This document shows positions 28,538 through 40,646 of a stretch of DNA of 64,000 nucleotides, piece after piece. The stretch covers positions 16,466 to 80,465 of the forward strand of contig NZ_SJZB01000012.1 of the NCBI RefSeq assembly GCF_004337445.1. The letters are read 5' to 3'. Each line of letters opens with the position of its first letter. The first letter of the stretch is position 1. Under the pieces are notes generated by a model. It made no database searches, was not told the DNA's origin, and was given only the letters and a program-made list of their open reading frames with translations. This DNA is from Parasulfuritortus cantonensis (GTDB lineage: Bacteria > Pseudomonadota > Gammaproteobacteria > Burkholderiales > Thiobacillaceae). The position numbers were made by a program, and so were the translations under genes.

Positions 28538-29074
28538 TCAGATGTCGCCGTTGGCGCCCGCCGTCATGATGCTGAGCAGGTTGTCGCGCACTTCCTCGGC
28601 CTTGGCCTTCACTTCCGGGGGCAGGTTGGCGGCCTTGATCATGTTGTCCATGTTGAGCATGATGATCCGGCCCTTGCCCTGCTCGTCCTCGACCAGGGCG
28701 ACCCGGCAGGGCAGGAAGGCGGCGAAGGCGGGGTTGAGTTCAAGCAGCTTCTTGGCCGTCAGGGCGTCGCAGAACTGGTAGATGGTCATGCGGCGCTGCG
28801 GCTTCCCGGTCATCGCCTCGACCTGCTTGGACAGGGGCAGTTCGGCGACCAGCTTGAAGTTCAGCTGGTTGGCGCGCAGCTTCATCGACTCGACCGCGTC
28901 GTCCATGCTGACGCCATCGGCCAGCGGCATTTCCAGGATGCCCTGGCCGACCACGTAGACCACCGAGGGTTTCTTGACGCTGTCGGCGGCCCAGCCGGGG
29001 GTGGCGAGCCAGGCCAGGGCGGCGAGCGCGATTAGGCACGCGCGCGCGCCACGAAGGATGAAGTTATCGGTCAT
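28538..29074 (-). CDS. exported DUF302-family protein
   Basis: A 178-residue protein with an N-terminal signal (cleavage likely after GWA near residue 30) and a DUF302-type domain (AVESMKLRANQLNFKLVAELPL, MTIYQFCDALTAKKLLELNP, FAAFLPCRVALVEDEQGKG). Family members are small periplasmic proteins common in sulfur-oxidising and anaerobic bacteria, with unclear function. ATG 29074 follows GGGAG at 5 bases. Divergent from the CopD-like gene across a short AT-rich promoter region. Confidence 0.88.
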   Translation of the reverse strand: MTDNFILRGARACLIALAALAWLATPGWAADSVKKPSVVYVVGQGILEMPLADGVSMDDAVESMKLRANQLNFKLVAELPLSKQVEAMTGKPQRRMTIYQFCDALTAKKLLELNPAFAAFLPCRVALVEDEQGKGRIIMLNMDNMIKAANLPPEVKAKAEEVRDNLLSIMTAGANGDI

Positions 29075-29244
29075 GGAAGCTCCCACTCTCTCGAAACGGT
29101 AAATTGAAATGCCGGGCGTCGGTGGCCCGGTCGCGGCTAGATTATAAGTAAATGATTATATTCTTGCGTAACAGTTCCCGATTTTTTTACTGGTATATTT
29201 TTCCCCCGAAACATTCGGACGATCAAAAGGATAGGAGTTAAGCC

Positions 29245-29706
29245 ATGACCCTCAAGCTGCTGTATCTGGTCCACGTCCTGGCCACCGTGATCTGGGTGGG
29301 CGGCATGTTCTTCGCCCATCAGGTCCTGCGCCCGGTGGCCATGGCGGAACTGGAACCGCCCCAGCGCCTGCGCCTCTGGAACGGCGTGTTCCGGCGCTTC
29401 TTCCCCTGGGTGTGGACGGCGATCCTGGCCCTGATCCTGACCGGCCAGGCACTCGCGCTGCAGTTGGGCGGCATGGCGGTGGTCGGTCTGCACGTCCACA
29501 TCATGGCGGCCGTCGGCTATCTGATGACGGCGATCTTCGCCTACATCTACTTCAAGCCCTACGCGGCCTTGCGCCGCGCGGTCGCGGCGGAGAACTGGCC
29601 GGCCGCCGGCGCGGCGCAGAACCATATCCGGCCGCTCGTCGCGACCAACCTCAGCCTAGGTTTGGCCAACATCATCCTGGTCTTCGTCCTGCCCGTGCTG
29701 ATATAG
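29245..29706 (+). CDS. CopD-like four-helix membrane protein
   Basis: A 153-residue integral membrane protein with four helices (about 1-25, 50-70, 78-103 and 130-152). Conserved LVHVLATVIWVGGMFFAHQV and HVHIMAAVGYLM place His residues in or near the membrane, as in CopD-type proteins linked to copper or haem. AGGAG lies 7 bases before the ATG. Upstream bases 29140-29230 are notably A/T-rich and probably hold its promoter. Its last 51 bases overlap a convergent gene. Confidence 0.85.
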   Translation: MTLKLLYLVHVLATVIWVGGMFFAHQVLRPVAMAELEPPQRLRLWNGVFRRFFPWVWTAILALILTGQALALQLGGMAVVGLHVHIMAAVGYLMTAIFAYIYFKPYAALRRAVAAENWPAAGAAQNHIRPLVATNLSLGLANIILVFVLPVLI

Positions 29707-30456
29707 GGCGCCGACCCGGTGGTAGGCGGACTCGCCATGCGCCAGTTCGCCGGCCGGGGCCAGGTCCCAGCGCCAGTCCGCAGCGAGCCGCCAGCCGGCC
29801 AGCAGGGGCCGGAGATCGCGGCGTTCGAGTTCGCCGCCGGCGCCATCCAGGTGGACCTGTTCCAGGTCGGCCAGCACGCAGACCGGGGCCCGGAAACGGG
29901 CCAGCCAGGCCAGGTGCTGACGCGCCAGCACGGTGCCGAATTCGGCGACCTTGTCCGCCGGCCAGGATGCCTGGCGCGTCCGTAGCCACGCCTCCGGGAG
30001 GCGGGCGAGCTGCGACAGCAGGTTGACGGAAGCGACCCAGTCTATGCCCGGCTCGGCCAGGAACAGCCCGGGTGGCTCGGGCCACGCCGGCAGCCTGTCC
30101 AGGCAGCCGGTGACGTCGGCGCTGATCAGGCGGACGTTGCCATAGCGGCGGGCGGCGCGCCGGGCCGGCCATGGGTGCACGACGTCGACCAGCCAGACCT
30201 GCCCGAAGAGGGCGGCCAGCTCGTCGAGCGGCACGTCGAGCAGGTGGCCGGAGCCGAGCACCAGGGCGATGCCGCGCCCGGGCGCGGCACGCGCCGAGTC
30301 GAGCAGGGCGCGCCGGCTGGCAGCCAGGTGCGGCGCCCAGGCCTGCCGGCAGCGCCGGTGCCGGGCGGCGATGGCGATGCTCTCCGCCAGGTAGCCCAGG
30401 CGGCGTGCGCGCACCGTGGCCGGGGTCAGCAGCCAGGCGAGGGCTTCGCTCAGCAT
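29656..30456 (-). CDS. conserved protein with Rossmann-like fold, function unknown
   Basis: A 266-residue soluble protein. GIALVLGSGHLLDVPLDELA followed by VWLVDVVHPWPARRAARR resembles a nucleotide- or SAM-binding Rossmann start (motif I and a following acidic residue). Charged, Trp-rich segments follow (GWRLAADWRWDLAPAGELA). It lies 36 bases downstream of the class II aldolase gene on the same strand and overlaps the CopD-like gene convergently by 51 bases. Possibly a methyltransferase; the substrate is unknown. Confidence 0.7.
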   Translation of the reverse strand: MLSEALAWLLTPATVRARRLGYLAESIAIAARHRRCRQAWAPHLAASRRALLDSARAAPGRGIALVLGSGHLLDVPLDELAALFGQVWLVDVVHPWPARRAARRYGNVRLISADVTGCLDRLPAWPEPPGLFLAEPGIDWVASVNLLSQLARLPEAWLRTRQASWPADKVAEFGTVLARQHLAWLARFRAPVCVLADLEQVHLDGAGGELERRDLRPLLAGWRLAADWRWDLAPAGELAHGESAYHRVGALYQHGQDEDQDDVGQT

Positions 30457-30492
30457 GAGGCGTTCGCCAACGGTGTCCGGGCCGGGCAGGTC

Positions 30493-31128
30493 TCAGCGCA
30501 GCCCGTAGTTGGCGAACTTGGCCAGGGCCTCGTCCATCTCGGCGTCCGAGAGTTGCACGGGGTCGCCCATCAGGCTGGCCCGCCAATACTGTTCGCACAG
30601 GCTTTCCACCTCCACCGCGAGGGCCAGGGCCAGGCGCAGGTCGGGGCCGACCGCGACCAGGCCATGGTTGGCCATCAGGCAGGCGCGCCGGTCGGTCATG
30701 GCGGCGACGACCAGGTCCGACAGCGCCTGGCTGCCGAACGTGGCGTAGCCGGCACAGCGGATGTCCTTGCCGCCGGCCACGGCCACCATGTAGTGGAAGG
30801 GCGGGATGGCCCGGCGCAGGCACGCCAGGGAGACCGCGAACGGGGAATGGACGTGGACCACGGCGTTCACTTCCGGCCGGGCCGAGTAGAGGTCGCGGTG
30901 GAAACGCCATTCGCTGGACGGCGCCAGGTCGCCCTCGGCGTCGCCGGCCATGGTCATCCGCACGACCTGGTCCGGACGCACCTCGGCGGACGGAAGCCCG
31001 GACGGCGTGATCAGAAAACCGTCGTCCCAACGCGCACTTACATTGCCGGAACTGCCCCGGTTCAGGCGTTCCACGACGGTGAGGCGGGAGGTCTCGGCGA
31101 CCGAGTGGCGGAGGGCGGATTCAGGCAT
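30493..31128 (-). CDS. class II aldolase/adducin-domain protein
   Basis: A 211-residue zinc-dependent sugar-phosphate aldolase or epimerase family protein. RGSSGNVSAR binds phosphate, SSEWRFHRDLY carries the catalytic Glu, and zinc His residues are in VVHVHSPFAVS and MANHGLVAVG. Size matches fuculose-phosphate aldolase, ribulose-phosphate 4-epimerase and methylthioribulose-phosphate dehydratase (MtnB). No mtn or sugar genes are adjacent to decide between them. Confidence 0.87.
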   Translation of the reverse strand: MPESALRHSVAETSRLTVVERLNRGSSGNVSARWDDGFLITPSGLPSAEVRPDQVVRMTMAGDAEGDLAPSSEWRFHRDLYSARPEVNAVVHVHSPFAVSLACLRRAIPPFHYMVAVAGGKDIRCAGYATFGSQALSDLVVAAMTDRRACLMANHGLVAVGPDLRLALALAVEVESLCEQYWRASLMGDPVQLSDAEMDEALAKFANYGLR

Positions 31129-31163
31129 GGGCGAACCTTTCGGAAATAAATCGCGAAATATTA

Positions 31164-31191
31164 TTGACAGAAAAACTGCGATAGCTAAAAT
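31164..31191 (+). promoter_or_regulatory. stable-RNA promoter for the tRNA-Gly/Cys/Leu cluster
   Basis: Perfect TTGACA at 31164-31169 and TAAAAT at 31186-31191 with a 16-base spacer, followed by a GC-rich discriminator (GCGCAGCC) of the kind found at stringently controlled promoters. The tRNA-Gly begins 14 bases after the -10. Confidence 0.85.
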
Positions 31192-31204
31192 GCGCAGCCT
31201 CGAT

Positions 31205-31280
31205 GCGGGAGTAGCTCAGTTGGTAGAGCGCAACCTTGCCAAGGTTGAGGTCGCGAGTTCGAGACTCGTCTCCCGCTCCA
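31205..31280 (+). tRNA. tRNA-Gly (GCC)
   Basis: A 76-base cloverleaf with acceptor GCGGGAG pairing CTCCCGC, anticodon GCC in CTTGCCAA, a T-arm with GTTCGAGAC, and an encoded CCA end. Confidence 0.97.
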
Positions 31281-31341
31281 AGTTACAATGGGGAAAGCTT
31301 GCGGGCTTTCCCCATTCCCTTATCAGGGCACCGTTTCTCGC

Positions 31342-31415
31342 GGCGCGTTAGCAAAGCGGTTATGCACCGGATTGCAAATCCGTGAAGGTCGGTTCGACTC
31401 CGGCACGCGCCTCCA
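31342..31415 (+). tRNA. tRNA-Cys (GCA)
   Basis: A 74-base cloverleaf with acceptor GGCGCGT/ACGCGCC, anticodon GCA in the loop ATTGCAAA, discriminator U and an encoded CCA. Confidence 0.97.
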
Positions 31416-31432
31416 AACAGCCTTACCGACCC

Positions 31433-31517
31433 GCCCGGGTGGCGAAACAGGTAGACGCAAGGGACTTAAAATCCCTCGACTTCGGTCGTACCGGTTCGAG
31501 TCCGGTCCCGGGCACCA
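31433..31517 (+). tRNA. tRNA-Leu (TAA)
   Basis: An 85-base tRNA with a long variable arm, acceptor GCCCGGG/CCCGGGC, anticodon loop CTTAAAA (TAA), T-arm GGTTCGAGTCC and an encoded CCA. Confidence 0.97.
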
Positions 31518-31607
31518 GTCCGAGGCGTCGGGCGGCATATCCCAGAGAGTTCAATTCACCCCTTATTTCGTAACCGGAAACCTGTTACAATTCAAAAGTT
31601 TTCTTGG

Positions 31608-31629
31608 ATGGGCGTTGCGCCCATTTTTT
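31608..31629 (+). terminator. intrinsic terminator/attenuator in the rimP leader
   Basis: A seven-bp stem ATGGGCG/CGCCCAT with a three-base loop, directly followed by six T. It ends 14 bases before rimP. A weak promoter (TTATTT-N17-TACAAT, 31563-31591) lies just upstream, so the hairpin would act on rimP-nusA transcripts or on read-through from the tRNA cluster. NusA autoregulation at this point is plausible. Confidence 0.7.
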
Positions 31630-31642
31630 GTTTCTGAAGCGA

Positions 31643-32071
31643 ATGGAACTGCAAAACTTGATCGAGCCGACCCTGGTCGGCATGGGCTATGAACTGGTCG
31701 CCACCGAGCGGGTCGGGCGCGGGCTGCTGCGCGTCTACATCGACAAGCCGGACGGCATCGGCGTGGAGGATTGCGTCAAGGTCAGCAACCAGCTGACCCG
31801 CCTGTTCATGGTCGAGAACGTCGACTACAGCCGTCTCGAGGTGTCGTCGCCGGGGCTCGACCGGCCGCTCGTCAAGGAAGCCGATTTCGTCCGCTTCGCC
31901 GGCGAGGCGGCGACGATCAAGCTGCGCATGCCGACCGAGGCCGGACGCAAGAAGTTCGTCGGCAAGCTGGCCGGCGTGACGGACGGTGTGCTGCACCTGG
32001 AGACGGAAACGGGAGCCGAGGCAATCCCGCTCGCCGATATCGATTCGGCCCGTCTGGTACCGAATATTTGA
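31643..32071 (+). CDS. rimP: ribosome maturation factor RimP
   Basis: A 142-residue RimP protein needed for 30S subunit assembly. It starts [19 protein letters not shown], then [12 protein letters not shown] and [20 protein letters not shown], the most conserved RimP block, and ends with an Sm-like C-terminal domain. ATG 31643 lies just after the leader hairpin; the longer frame would run through it. First gene of the nusA-infB operon. Confidence 0.95.
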   Translation: MELQNLIEPTLVGMGYELVATERVGRGLLRVYIDKPDGIGVEDCVKVSNQLTRLFMVENVDYSRLEVSSPGLDRPLVKEADFVRFAGEAATIKLRMPTEAGRKKFVGKLAGVTDGVLHLETETGAEAIPLADIDSARLVPNI

Positions 32072-32093
32072 CAGTTTTGCCCCGGAGGATGCG

Positions 32094-33569
32094 ATGAGTC
32101 GGGAAGTTTTGTTGTTGGCCGATGCGCTGGCGCGCGAGAAGAATGTCGACCCGGACGTGGTGTTCGGTGCCCTGGAATCGGCCCTGGCCCATGCCACCAA
32201 GAAGCGCTTCAGCGAGGATGCCGACATCCGCGTGAGCATCGACCGCAAGACCGGCGAGTATGAAGCGTTCCGGCGCTGGGAGGTGCTGCCCGACGAGGCC
32301 GGTCTGGAATTCCCGGATCGCCAATACCTCCTGTTCGAGGCCCGCGAGATCGATCCCGAGATCGAGATCGGCCAATTCGTCGAGGAGCCGACCGAGGCGG
32401 TCGACTTCGGCCGCATCGGCGCCCAGGCCGCCAAGCAGGTGATCCTGCAGAAGATCCGCGACGCCGAGCGCGAGCAGGTCCTGAACGACTTCCTGGCCCG
32501 CAACGAGTCCCTGGTGTCCGGCACCATCAAGCGCATGGAGCGCGGCAACGCGATCATCGAGTCCGGTCGCATCGAAGGCCTGCTGGCGCGCGACCAGATG
32601 ATCCAGAAGGAAAACCTGCGCATCGGCGACCGGGTGCGTGCCTGCCTGTTGCGCGTCGAGCGCGGCGGCCGCGGCCCCCAACTGATTCTGTCGCGCACCG
32701 CGCCGGAGTTCATCAAGCAGCTGTTCGCCCTCGAAGTGCCCGAGATCGCCGAGGAACTGATCGAGATCAAGGCGGCGGCCCGCGACCCCGGCCTGCGCGC
32801 CAAGATCGCCGTCAAATCGAACGACCCGCGCGTCGATCCCCAGGGGTCCTGCATCGGTGTGCGCGGTACCCGGGTCACCGCCGTGACCAACGAGTTGAAC
32901 GGCGAGCGCGTCGACATCGTCCTGTGGTCGCCCGAGCCTGCCCAGTTCGTCATCAACGCCCTGGCCCCCGCCGAAGTCACCAGCATCGTGGTGGACGAGG
33001 AGAAGCACAGCATGGACGTGGTGGTGGACGAGAGCCAGCTGGCCAACGCCATCGGCCGCGGCGGCCAGAACGTGCGTCTGGCCTCGGAGTTGACCGGCTG
33101 GACCATCAACATCATGACCGAGGCCGAGGCCGAGGAGAAGAAGGAATCCGAGGTCTCCACCATCCGCCAGCTGTTCATGGACAAGCTGGACATCGACCAG
33201 GAAGTCGCCGACGTCCTGGTCGAGGAGGGGTTCTCCACGTTGGAGGAGGTGGCCTACGTGCCCCTGGCCGAGATGCTCGAGATCGAGGTGTTCGACGAGG
33301 ACACCGTCAACGAATTGCGTGCCCGCGCCCGCGATGCCCTGCTGACCGCGGCCATCGCCCAGGAAGAGACGGTGGAGAAAGAATCTACCGATCTCATGAG
33401 CGTCGAGGGCATGGATGCCAAGCTGGCGTCCGACCTGTCCGCCAAGGGCATCAAGTCCGCCGAGGACCTGGCCGACCTGGCGGTCGACGAACTGGTGGAG
33501 CTCACCGGCATGGCCGAGGACCAGGCACAGGCCCTGATCATGGCCGCGCGTGCGCCCTGGTTCGACTGA
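32094..33569 (+). CDS. nusA: transcription termination/antitermination factor NusA
   Basis: A 491-residue NusA. Its order is an N-terminal RNA-polymerase-binding domain, S1 domain (about 135-200), two KH domains ([43 protein letters not shown]), and two C-terminal acidic helical repeats near 365-490. ATG 32094 follows CGGAGGA. It lies 22 bases after rimP. NusA modulates pausing, termination and antitermination. Confidence 0.97.
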   Translation: MSREVLLLADALAREKNVDPDVVFGALESALAHATKKRFSEDADIRVSIDRKTGEYEAFRRWEVLPDEAGLEFPDRQYLLFEAREIDPEIEIGQFVEEPTEAVDFGRIGAQAAKQVILQKIRDAEREQVLNDFLARNESLVSGTIKRMERGNAIIESGRIEGLLARDQMIQKENLRIGDRVRACLLRVERGGRGPQLILSRTAPEFIKQLFALEVPEIAEELIEIKAAARDPGLRAKIAVKSNDPRVDPQGSCIGVRGTRVTAVTNELNGERVDIVLWSPEPAQFVINALAPAEVTSIVVDEEKHSMDVVVDESQLANAIGRGGQNVRLASELTGWTINIMTEAEAEEKKESEVSTIRQLFMDKLDIDQEVADVLVEEGFSTLEEVAYVPLAEMLEIEVFDEDTVNELRARARDALLTAAIAQEETVEKESTDLMSVEGMDAKLASDLSAKGIKSAEDLADLAVDELVELTGMAEDQAQALIMAARAPWFD

Positions 33570-33590
33570 GCTGCATAGATAGAGGGTTAG

Positions 33591-36230
<2,640 letters not shown>

Positions 36231-36291
36231 TGCCTCGACCCGGGGCGGGCGCGGCGGCGAGCCGCGCCCGCCCCGCCTGAACAGTTCAGCC

Positions 36292-36663
36292 ATGCCATCC
36301 GATTTTCCCCGTTCCCGCCGCGTCGCGGAGCAGATCCGCCAGGAATTGGCGGACATACTCTGGCGCGACATCAAGGACCCGCGCGTCAAGGGCGTCACCA
36401 TCAACGCGGTCGAGGTCAGTCCCGACCTGGAGCACGCCAAGGTCTGGTACACGGTCATGGTCGGCGACCGCCAGGCCGTCGCCAAGGGCCTGAACAGTTC
36501 GATCGGCTTCCTGCGCCGCGAACTGGCCCACCGCATGCGCCTGCGCATGGTGCCCAGCCTGGCCTTCCAGTACGACGAATCGGTCGAGCGCGGCGCCCAC
36601 CTGTCGCAACTGATCGACCGGGCGATCGAGGAAGACAAGCAGCATCCCCACGACGAGGACTGA
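36292..36663 (+). CDS. rbfA: ribosome-binding factor RbfA
   Basis: A 123-residue KH-fold factor for late 30S maturation and cold adaptation. Conserved SRRVAEQIRQELADIL, KDPRVKGVTINAVEVSPDLEHAKVW and LRRELAHRMRLRMVPSLAFQYD. Ends in TGATG shared with truB. The 61-base gap after infB contains a GC-rich inverted repeat (GGCGGGCG... region) but no T-run. Confidence 0.96.
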   Translation: MPSDFPRSRRVAEQIRQELADILWRDIKDPRVKGVTINAVEVSPDLEHAKVWYTVMVGDRQAVAKGLNSSIGFLRRELAHRMRLRMVPSLAFQYDESVERGAHLSQLIDRAIEEDKQHPHDED

Positions 36664-37556
36664 TGGCTAAGCGCAAGGTCGACGGCGTACTGCTGCTGGA
36701 CAAGCCGGAGGGCATCACCTCCAACCTGGCCCTGCAGAAGGCGCGCCGCCTGTTCAATGCCGAGAAGGCCGGCCATACCGGGACCCTCGACCCGTTCGCC
36801 ACCGGCCTGCTGCCGCTTTGCCTGGGCGAGGCGACCAAGTTCTCCCAGTTCCTGCTCGACGCCGACAAGGTCTACCTGGCCGAACTGCATCTGGGCGTCC
36901 GCACGACCACCGCGGACCCCGAGGGCGAGGTGATCGAGACCCGCCCGGTGGCCGTGACGCGCAACGACATCGCCGGCATCCTGCCCCGCTTCATCGGCGC
37001 CATCGACCAGGTGCCGCCCATGCATTCGGCCATCAAGCGCGACGGTCGGCCACTCTACGAACTGGCCCGCAAGGGTGTCGAAGTGGAACGCCAGGCGCGC
37101 CGGGTGAAGGTGTACGGCATCGAGCTGCTCGGCCTGGCCGGCGACCGCCTGACCGTGCGGGTGGACTGCGGCAAGGGCGTCTACGTACGCACCCTGGCCG
37201 AGGACATCGGCGCCGCGCTCGGTTGCGGTGCCCACCTGGCCGCGTTGCGGCGCGAGCAGGTCGGCCCGTTCGCGATCGAGGACGCCGTCAGCCTGGCCGA
37301 GTTGGAGGCCATGGCCGCGGACGCGCGCGATGCGGAGCTTCTGCCGCCGGACTGCCTGATCGAGGACCTGGCCCGGCTCGACCTCGACGTCGAGTCGGCC
37401 TGGCAGATCCGCCACGGCCAGGCGATCTGGCGCGCCGGGCTGCGCGTGGGCGACCTGTTGCGCCTCTACGATCCGGCCGGCCGCTTCCTGGGCGTCGCCG
37501 AGGTCGACATCGAAGGCAAGGCGGCGCCGAAGCGGTTGCTCGCGACAGCCCCCTGA
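36663..37556 (+). CDS. truB: tRNA pseudouridine-55 synthase TruB
   Basis: A 297-residue pseudouridine synthase acting on U55 of tRNA. It has LLLDKPEGITSN, the catalytic-Asp motif GHTGTLDPFATGLLPLCLGEATKF and RVDCGKGVYVRTLAEDIG, with a C-terminal PUA-like part. Its ATG overlaps the rbfA stop by one base. Confidence 0.97.
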   Translation: MAKRKVDGVLLLDKPEGITSNLALQKARRLFNAEKAGHTGTLDPFATGLLPLCLGEATKFSQFLLDADKVYLAELHLGVRTTTADPEGEVIETRPVAVTRNDIAGILPRFIGAIDQVPPMHSAIKRDGRPLYELARKGVEVERQARRVKVYGIELLGLAGDRLTVRVDCGKGVYVRTLAEDIGAALGCGAHLAALRREQVGPFAIEDAVSLAELEAMAADARDAELLPPDCLIEDLARLDLDVESAWQIRHGQAIWRAGLRVGDLLRLYDPAGRFLGVAEVDIEGKAAPKRLLATAP

Positions 37557-37562
37557 ATTTGC

Positions 37563-37592
37563 TTGAGAAAATCCCCCGCTGGCGGGTAAAAT
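37563..37592 (+). promoter_or_regulatory. promoter for rpsO-pnp
   Basis: TTGAGA (37563-37568) and TAAAAT (37587-37592) with an 18-base spacer, in the truB-rpsO gap. A separate rpsO promoter at this point is known in other proteobacteria. Confidence 0.6.
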
Positions 37593-37633
37593 CCCACGTT
37601 TTCAAAATTCGTTTCAGATCGGAGTAGTTTCAA

Positions 37634-37903
37634 ATGGCTATCGAAACCGCGCAAAAGGCCCAAATCGTCAAGGACTTCCAGCGTGCCACCGGCGACACCG
37701 GTTCCCCGGAAGTGCAGGTCGCCCTGCTGACCGCCCGCATCAACGACCTGACCGGCCACTTCAAGGCCAACACCAAGGACCACCACTCCCGCCGCGGCCT
37801 GCTCAAGATGGTGAGCCGCCGTCGTCGCCTGCTGGATTACCTGAAGTCCCGCAACCTGGACAGCTACCGTCAGCTGATCGACCGTCTCGGCCTGCGCAAG
37901 TAA
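37634..37903 (+). CDS. rpsO: 30S ribosomal protein S15
   Basis: An 89-residue S15 of standard length, binding 16S rRNA early in 30S assembly. Conserved [34 protein letters not shown] and [14 protein letters not shown] lies 9 bases before the ATG. Often autoregulated through its leader; no specific pseudoknot was worked out here. Confidence 0.98.
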   Translation: MAIETAQKAQIVKDFQRATGDTGSPEVQVALLTARINDLTGHFKANTKDHHSRRGLLKMVSRRRRLLDYLKSRNLDSYRQLIDRLGLRK

Positions 37904-37930
37904 TCCTGTCCAATCGAAATCGAGGTTAGC

Positions 37931-40057
37931 GTGAATTCTGTCAAGAAGAGCTTTCAATACGGTCGCCACACGGTGACCCTGGAAACCGGCGAGATCGCCC
38001 GTCAGTCCTCCGGCGCCGTGATGGTGAACATGGACGACACCGTGGTGCTGGTCACCGTGGTGGCCAAGAACGAGGTGAAGCCCGGACAGGATTTCTTCCC
38101 GCTCACCGTCGATTATCAGGAGAAGACCTACGCCGCGGGCCGCATCCCGGGCGGCTTCTTCAAGCGCGAGGGCAAGCCCTCCGAGAAGGAAATCCTGACC
38201 TGCCGCCTGATCGACCGGCCGATCCGCCCGCTGTTCCCGGACGGCTTCTTCAACGAAGTGCAGATCATCGCCACGGTGATGTCGCAGAACCCGGAAGTGG
38301 ATTCCGACATCCCCGCCATGCTCGGCGCGTCCGCCGCCCTGATGCTGTCCGGCGTGCCGTTCAACGGCCCGATCGGCGCCACCCGGGTCGGCTACATCGA
38401 CGGCCAGTACGTCCTCAATCCCACCCTGACCGAGCTTAAGACCTCCGATCTGAACCTGGTCGTGGCGGGTACCGAGGACGCCGTGCTGATGGTCGAGTCC
38501 GAGGCCAACGTCCTCTCCGAGGACGTCATGCTGGGCGCCGTGGTCTATGGCCACGAACAGATGAAGGCGGCCATCGACGCCATCAACGAGCTCACCGACG
38601 AGGCCGGCAAGGACGCCTGGGACTGGACCGCCCCCGAGCAGAACGCCGCCCTGGTCGAGCAGATGACCGCCCTGTGCGGCGACGATCTCGCCAGCGCCTA
38701 CTCGATCAAGCAGAAGCAGGCCCGCATGGCCGCCGTCGACGAAGTGCGCAACCGCGTCTTCGCCGAGATGATCAAGGAAGACATGGACACGGTCGCGGTC
38801 AACGAGATCAAGGACATGTTCCACGCCTTCGAGGCCAAGGTGGTGCGTAGCCGCATCCTGGCCGGCGAGCCCCGCATCGACGGTCGCGACACCCGCACCG
38901 TGCGGCCGATCAGCATCCGCACCGGCGTCCTGCCGCGCACCCACGGTTCCGCCCTGTTCACCCGCGGCGAGACCCAGGCCCTGGTGGTCGCCACCCTCGG
39001 CACCGGCCGCGACGAGCAGATCATCGACGCCCTGACCGGCGAGTACACCGACCGCTTCATCATGCACTACAACATGCCCCCGTTCGCCACCGGCGAGACC
39101 GGCCGCGTGGGCAGCCCGAAGCGGCGCGAGATCGGCCACGGCCGCCTCGCCAAGCGTGCCCTCCTGGCCATGCTGCCGAGCAAGGAAGACTTCGGCTACA
39201 CCATCCGCGTGGTGTCCGAGATCACCGAGTCGAACGGTTCCTCCTCCATGGCCTCCGTGTGCGGCGGCTCGCTCGCCCTGATGGACGCCGGCGTGCCCAT
39301 GGGCAAGCACGTGGCCGGCATCGCCATGGGCCTGATCAAGGAAGGCAACCGCTTCGCCGTGCTGACCGACATCCTGGGCGACGAGGACCACCTCGGCGAC
39401 ATGGACTTCAAGGTCGCCGGTACCGAGGACGGCGTCACCGCCCTGCAGATGGACATCAAGATCGAGGGTATCACCAAGGAGATCATGCAGGTCGCCCTGA
39501 AACAGGCCCGCGAGGCCCGCCTGCACATCCTGGGCATCATGAACCAGGCTGAGAACCAGCCGCACGAGATGAGCCAGTATGCGCCGCGCATGATGACCAT
39601 GAAGATCAACCCGGAGAAGATCCGCGACGTGATCGGCAAGGGTGGTGCGGTCATCCGTGCCCTGACCGAGGAAACCGGCACCCAGATCGACATCGCCGAG
39701 GACGGCACCATCACCATCGCCTGCACCAGCTCCGAGGCCGGCGAGGCCGCCAAGAAGCGTATCGAGGACATCACCGCCGAGGTGGAAGTGGGCCGCGTCT
39801 ACGACGGTACCGTGCTGAAGATCCTGGACTTCGGCGCCATCGTCAACGTCCTGCCGGGCAAGGACGGCCTGCTGCACATCTCGCAGATCGCCCACGAGCG
39901 CGTCAACAGCGTCGCCGATCATCTCAAGGAAGGCCAGGCCATCAAGGTCAAGGTCCTGGAGACCGACGACAAGGGCCGCATGCGCCTGTCCATGAAGGCC
40001 CTGATCGAGCCGCCCGTACGCGCGCCGGCCCCGGTCGAAACCCCGGCCGCCGACTGA
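37931..40057 (+). CDS. pnp: polyribonucleotide nucleotidyltransferase (PNPase)
   Basis: A 708-residue phosphorolytic 3'-5' exoribonuclease and degradosome component. Two RNase PH domains (RPLFPDGFF in the first; [21 protein letters not shown] in the second) are followed by KH ([17 protein letters not shown]) and S1 ([18 protein letters not shown]) domains. It starts at GTG 37931, 27 bases after rpsO, and ends at a strong terminator. Confidence 0.97.
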   Translation: MNSVKKSFQYGRHTVTLETGEIARQSSGAVMVNMDDTVVLVTVVAKNEVKPGQDFFPLTVDYQEKTYAAGRIPGGFFKREGKPSEKEILTCRLIDRPIRPLFPDGFFNEVQIIATVMSQNPEVDSDIPAMLGASAALMLSGVPFNGPIGATRVGYIDGQYVLNPTLTELKTSDLNLVVAGTEDAVLMVESEANVLSEDVMLGAVVYGHEQMKAAIDAINELTDEAGKDAWDWTAPEQNAALVEQMTALCGDDLASAYSIKQKQARMAAVDEVRNRVFAEMIKEDMDTVAVNEIKDMFHAFEAKVVRSRILAGEPRIDGRDTRTVRPISIRTGVLPRTHGSALFTRGETQALVVATLGTGRDEQIIDALTGEYTDRFIMHYNMPPFATGETGRVGSPKRREIGHGRLAKRALLAMLPSKEDFGYTIRVVSEITESNGSSSMASVCGGSLALMDAGVPMGKHVAGIAMGLIKEGNRFAVLTDILGDEDHLGDMDFKVAGTEDGVTALQMDIKIEGITKEIMQVALKQAREARLHILGIMNQAENQPHEMSQYAPRMMTMKINPEKIRDVIGKGGAVIRALTEETGTQIDIAEDGTITIACTSSEAGEAAKKRIEDITAEVEVGRVYDGTVLKILDFGAIVNVLPGKDGLLHISQIAHERVNSVADHLKEGQAIKVKVLETDDKGRMRLSMKALIEPPVRAPAPVETPAAD

Positions 40058-40075
40058 GGCAGGGTTCGGGAAGGT

Positions 40076-40103
40076 AAAAAAAGCGGCTCCGGCCGCTTTT
40101 TTT
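40076..40103. terminator. bidirectional intrinsic terminator after pnp
   Basis: Seven A, GCGGC, a four-base loop, GCCGC, seven T. It ends the rimP-pnp operon and, read the other way, overlaps the stop codon of the convergent gene at 40102. Confidence 0.92.
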
Positions 40104-40560
40104 ACGTCCGCTCGTTGCCGCCCAGCAAGTCGACGATGCCCTGCCACCAACGCCGCCGGTTCTGCGGCACGTGATGGCTGGGATCGAGGTCGGAGGGCGG
40201 CATCCGGCTCATCACCCAGCCCGGCAGCACCTTCTGCTTGCTGGAGCCGCACGAGGTGCCGAGGTGATTCGGATCGTAGATCTTGATCAGGCTGGGTTGC
40301 TCGAGGTTGTCCGCGTAGACGATGCCGCAGTACTCCTCGTCATGTTCCTTGCGCAGCAGCATGTCCAGTTCGCGCAGGAAGGTGGCGACGTGGGCGCCGT
40401 CCGCCGGCAGCTCCGGACGCGTCTCGCCCAAGGCATACAGGTACCAGCCGGCACCGACGTCCAGGCGGCCCCAGAAGTTTTCCAGTTGCTCCCAGGTCAG
40501 CAGACTGAACAGCATGCCGTCGAACAGGGCGTCGAATTCCGGGTTTTGATTAGGGAGCAT
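40102..40560 (-). CDS. conserved protein of unknown function
   Basis: A 152-residue, Trp-rich soluble protein (LTWEQLENFWGRLDVGAGWYLYALGE start). A central segment, EEYCGIVYADNLEQPSLIKIYDPNHL, is followed by SCGSSKQKVLPGW, then a short Arg/Trp tail. No signal peptide or known motif is seen. It is a single gene between the pnp terminator and the divergent cbbY gene. Unrecognised; possibly a lineage-specific conserved protein. Confidence 0.75.
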   Translation of the reverse strand: MLPNQNPEFDALFDGMLFSLLTWEQLENFWGRLDVGAGWYLYALGETRPELPADGAHVATFLRELDMLLRKEHDEEYCGIVYADNLEQPSLIKIYDPNHLGTSCGSSKQKVLPGWVMSRMPPSDLDPSHHVPQNRRRWWQGIVDLLGGNERT

Positions 40561-40646
40561 GGGGACGGGTGTTGCGCTATCGGAAGAGTACGGTATTTTA
40601 CTTCTTGATTTTCAATTGAAAACCCCGCAACAAGAGAGGATTTGGA

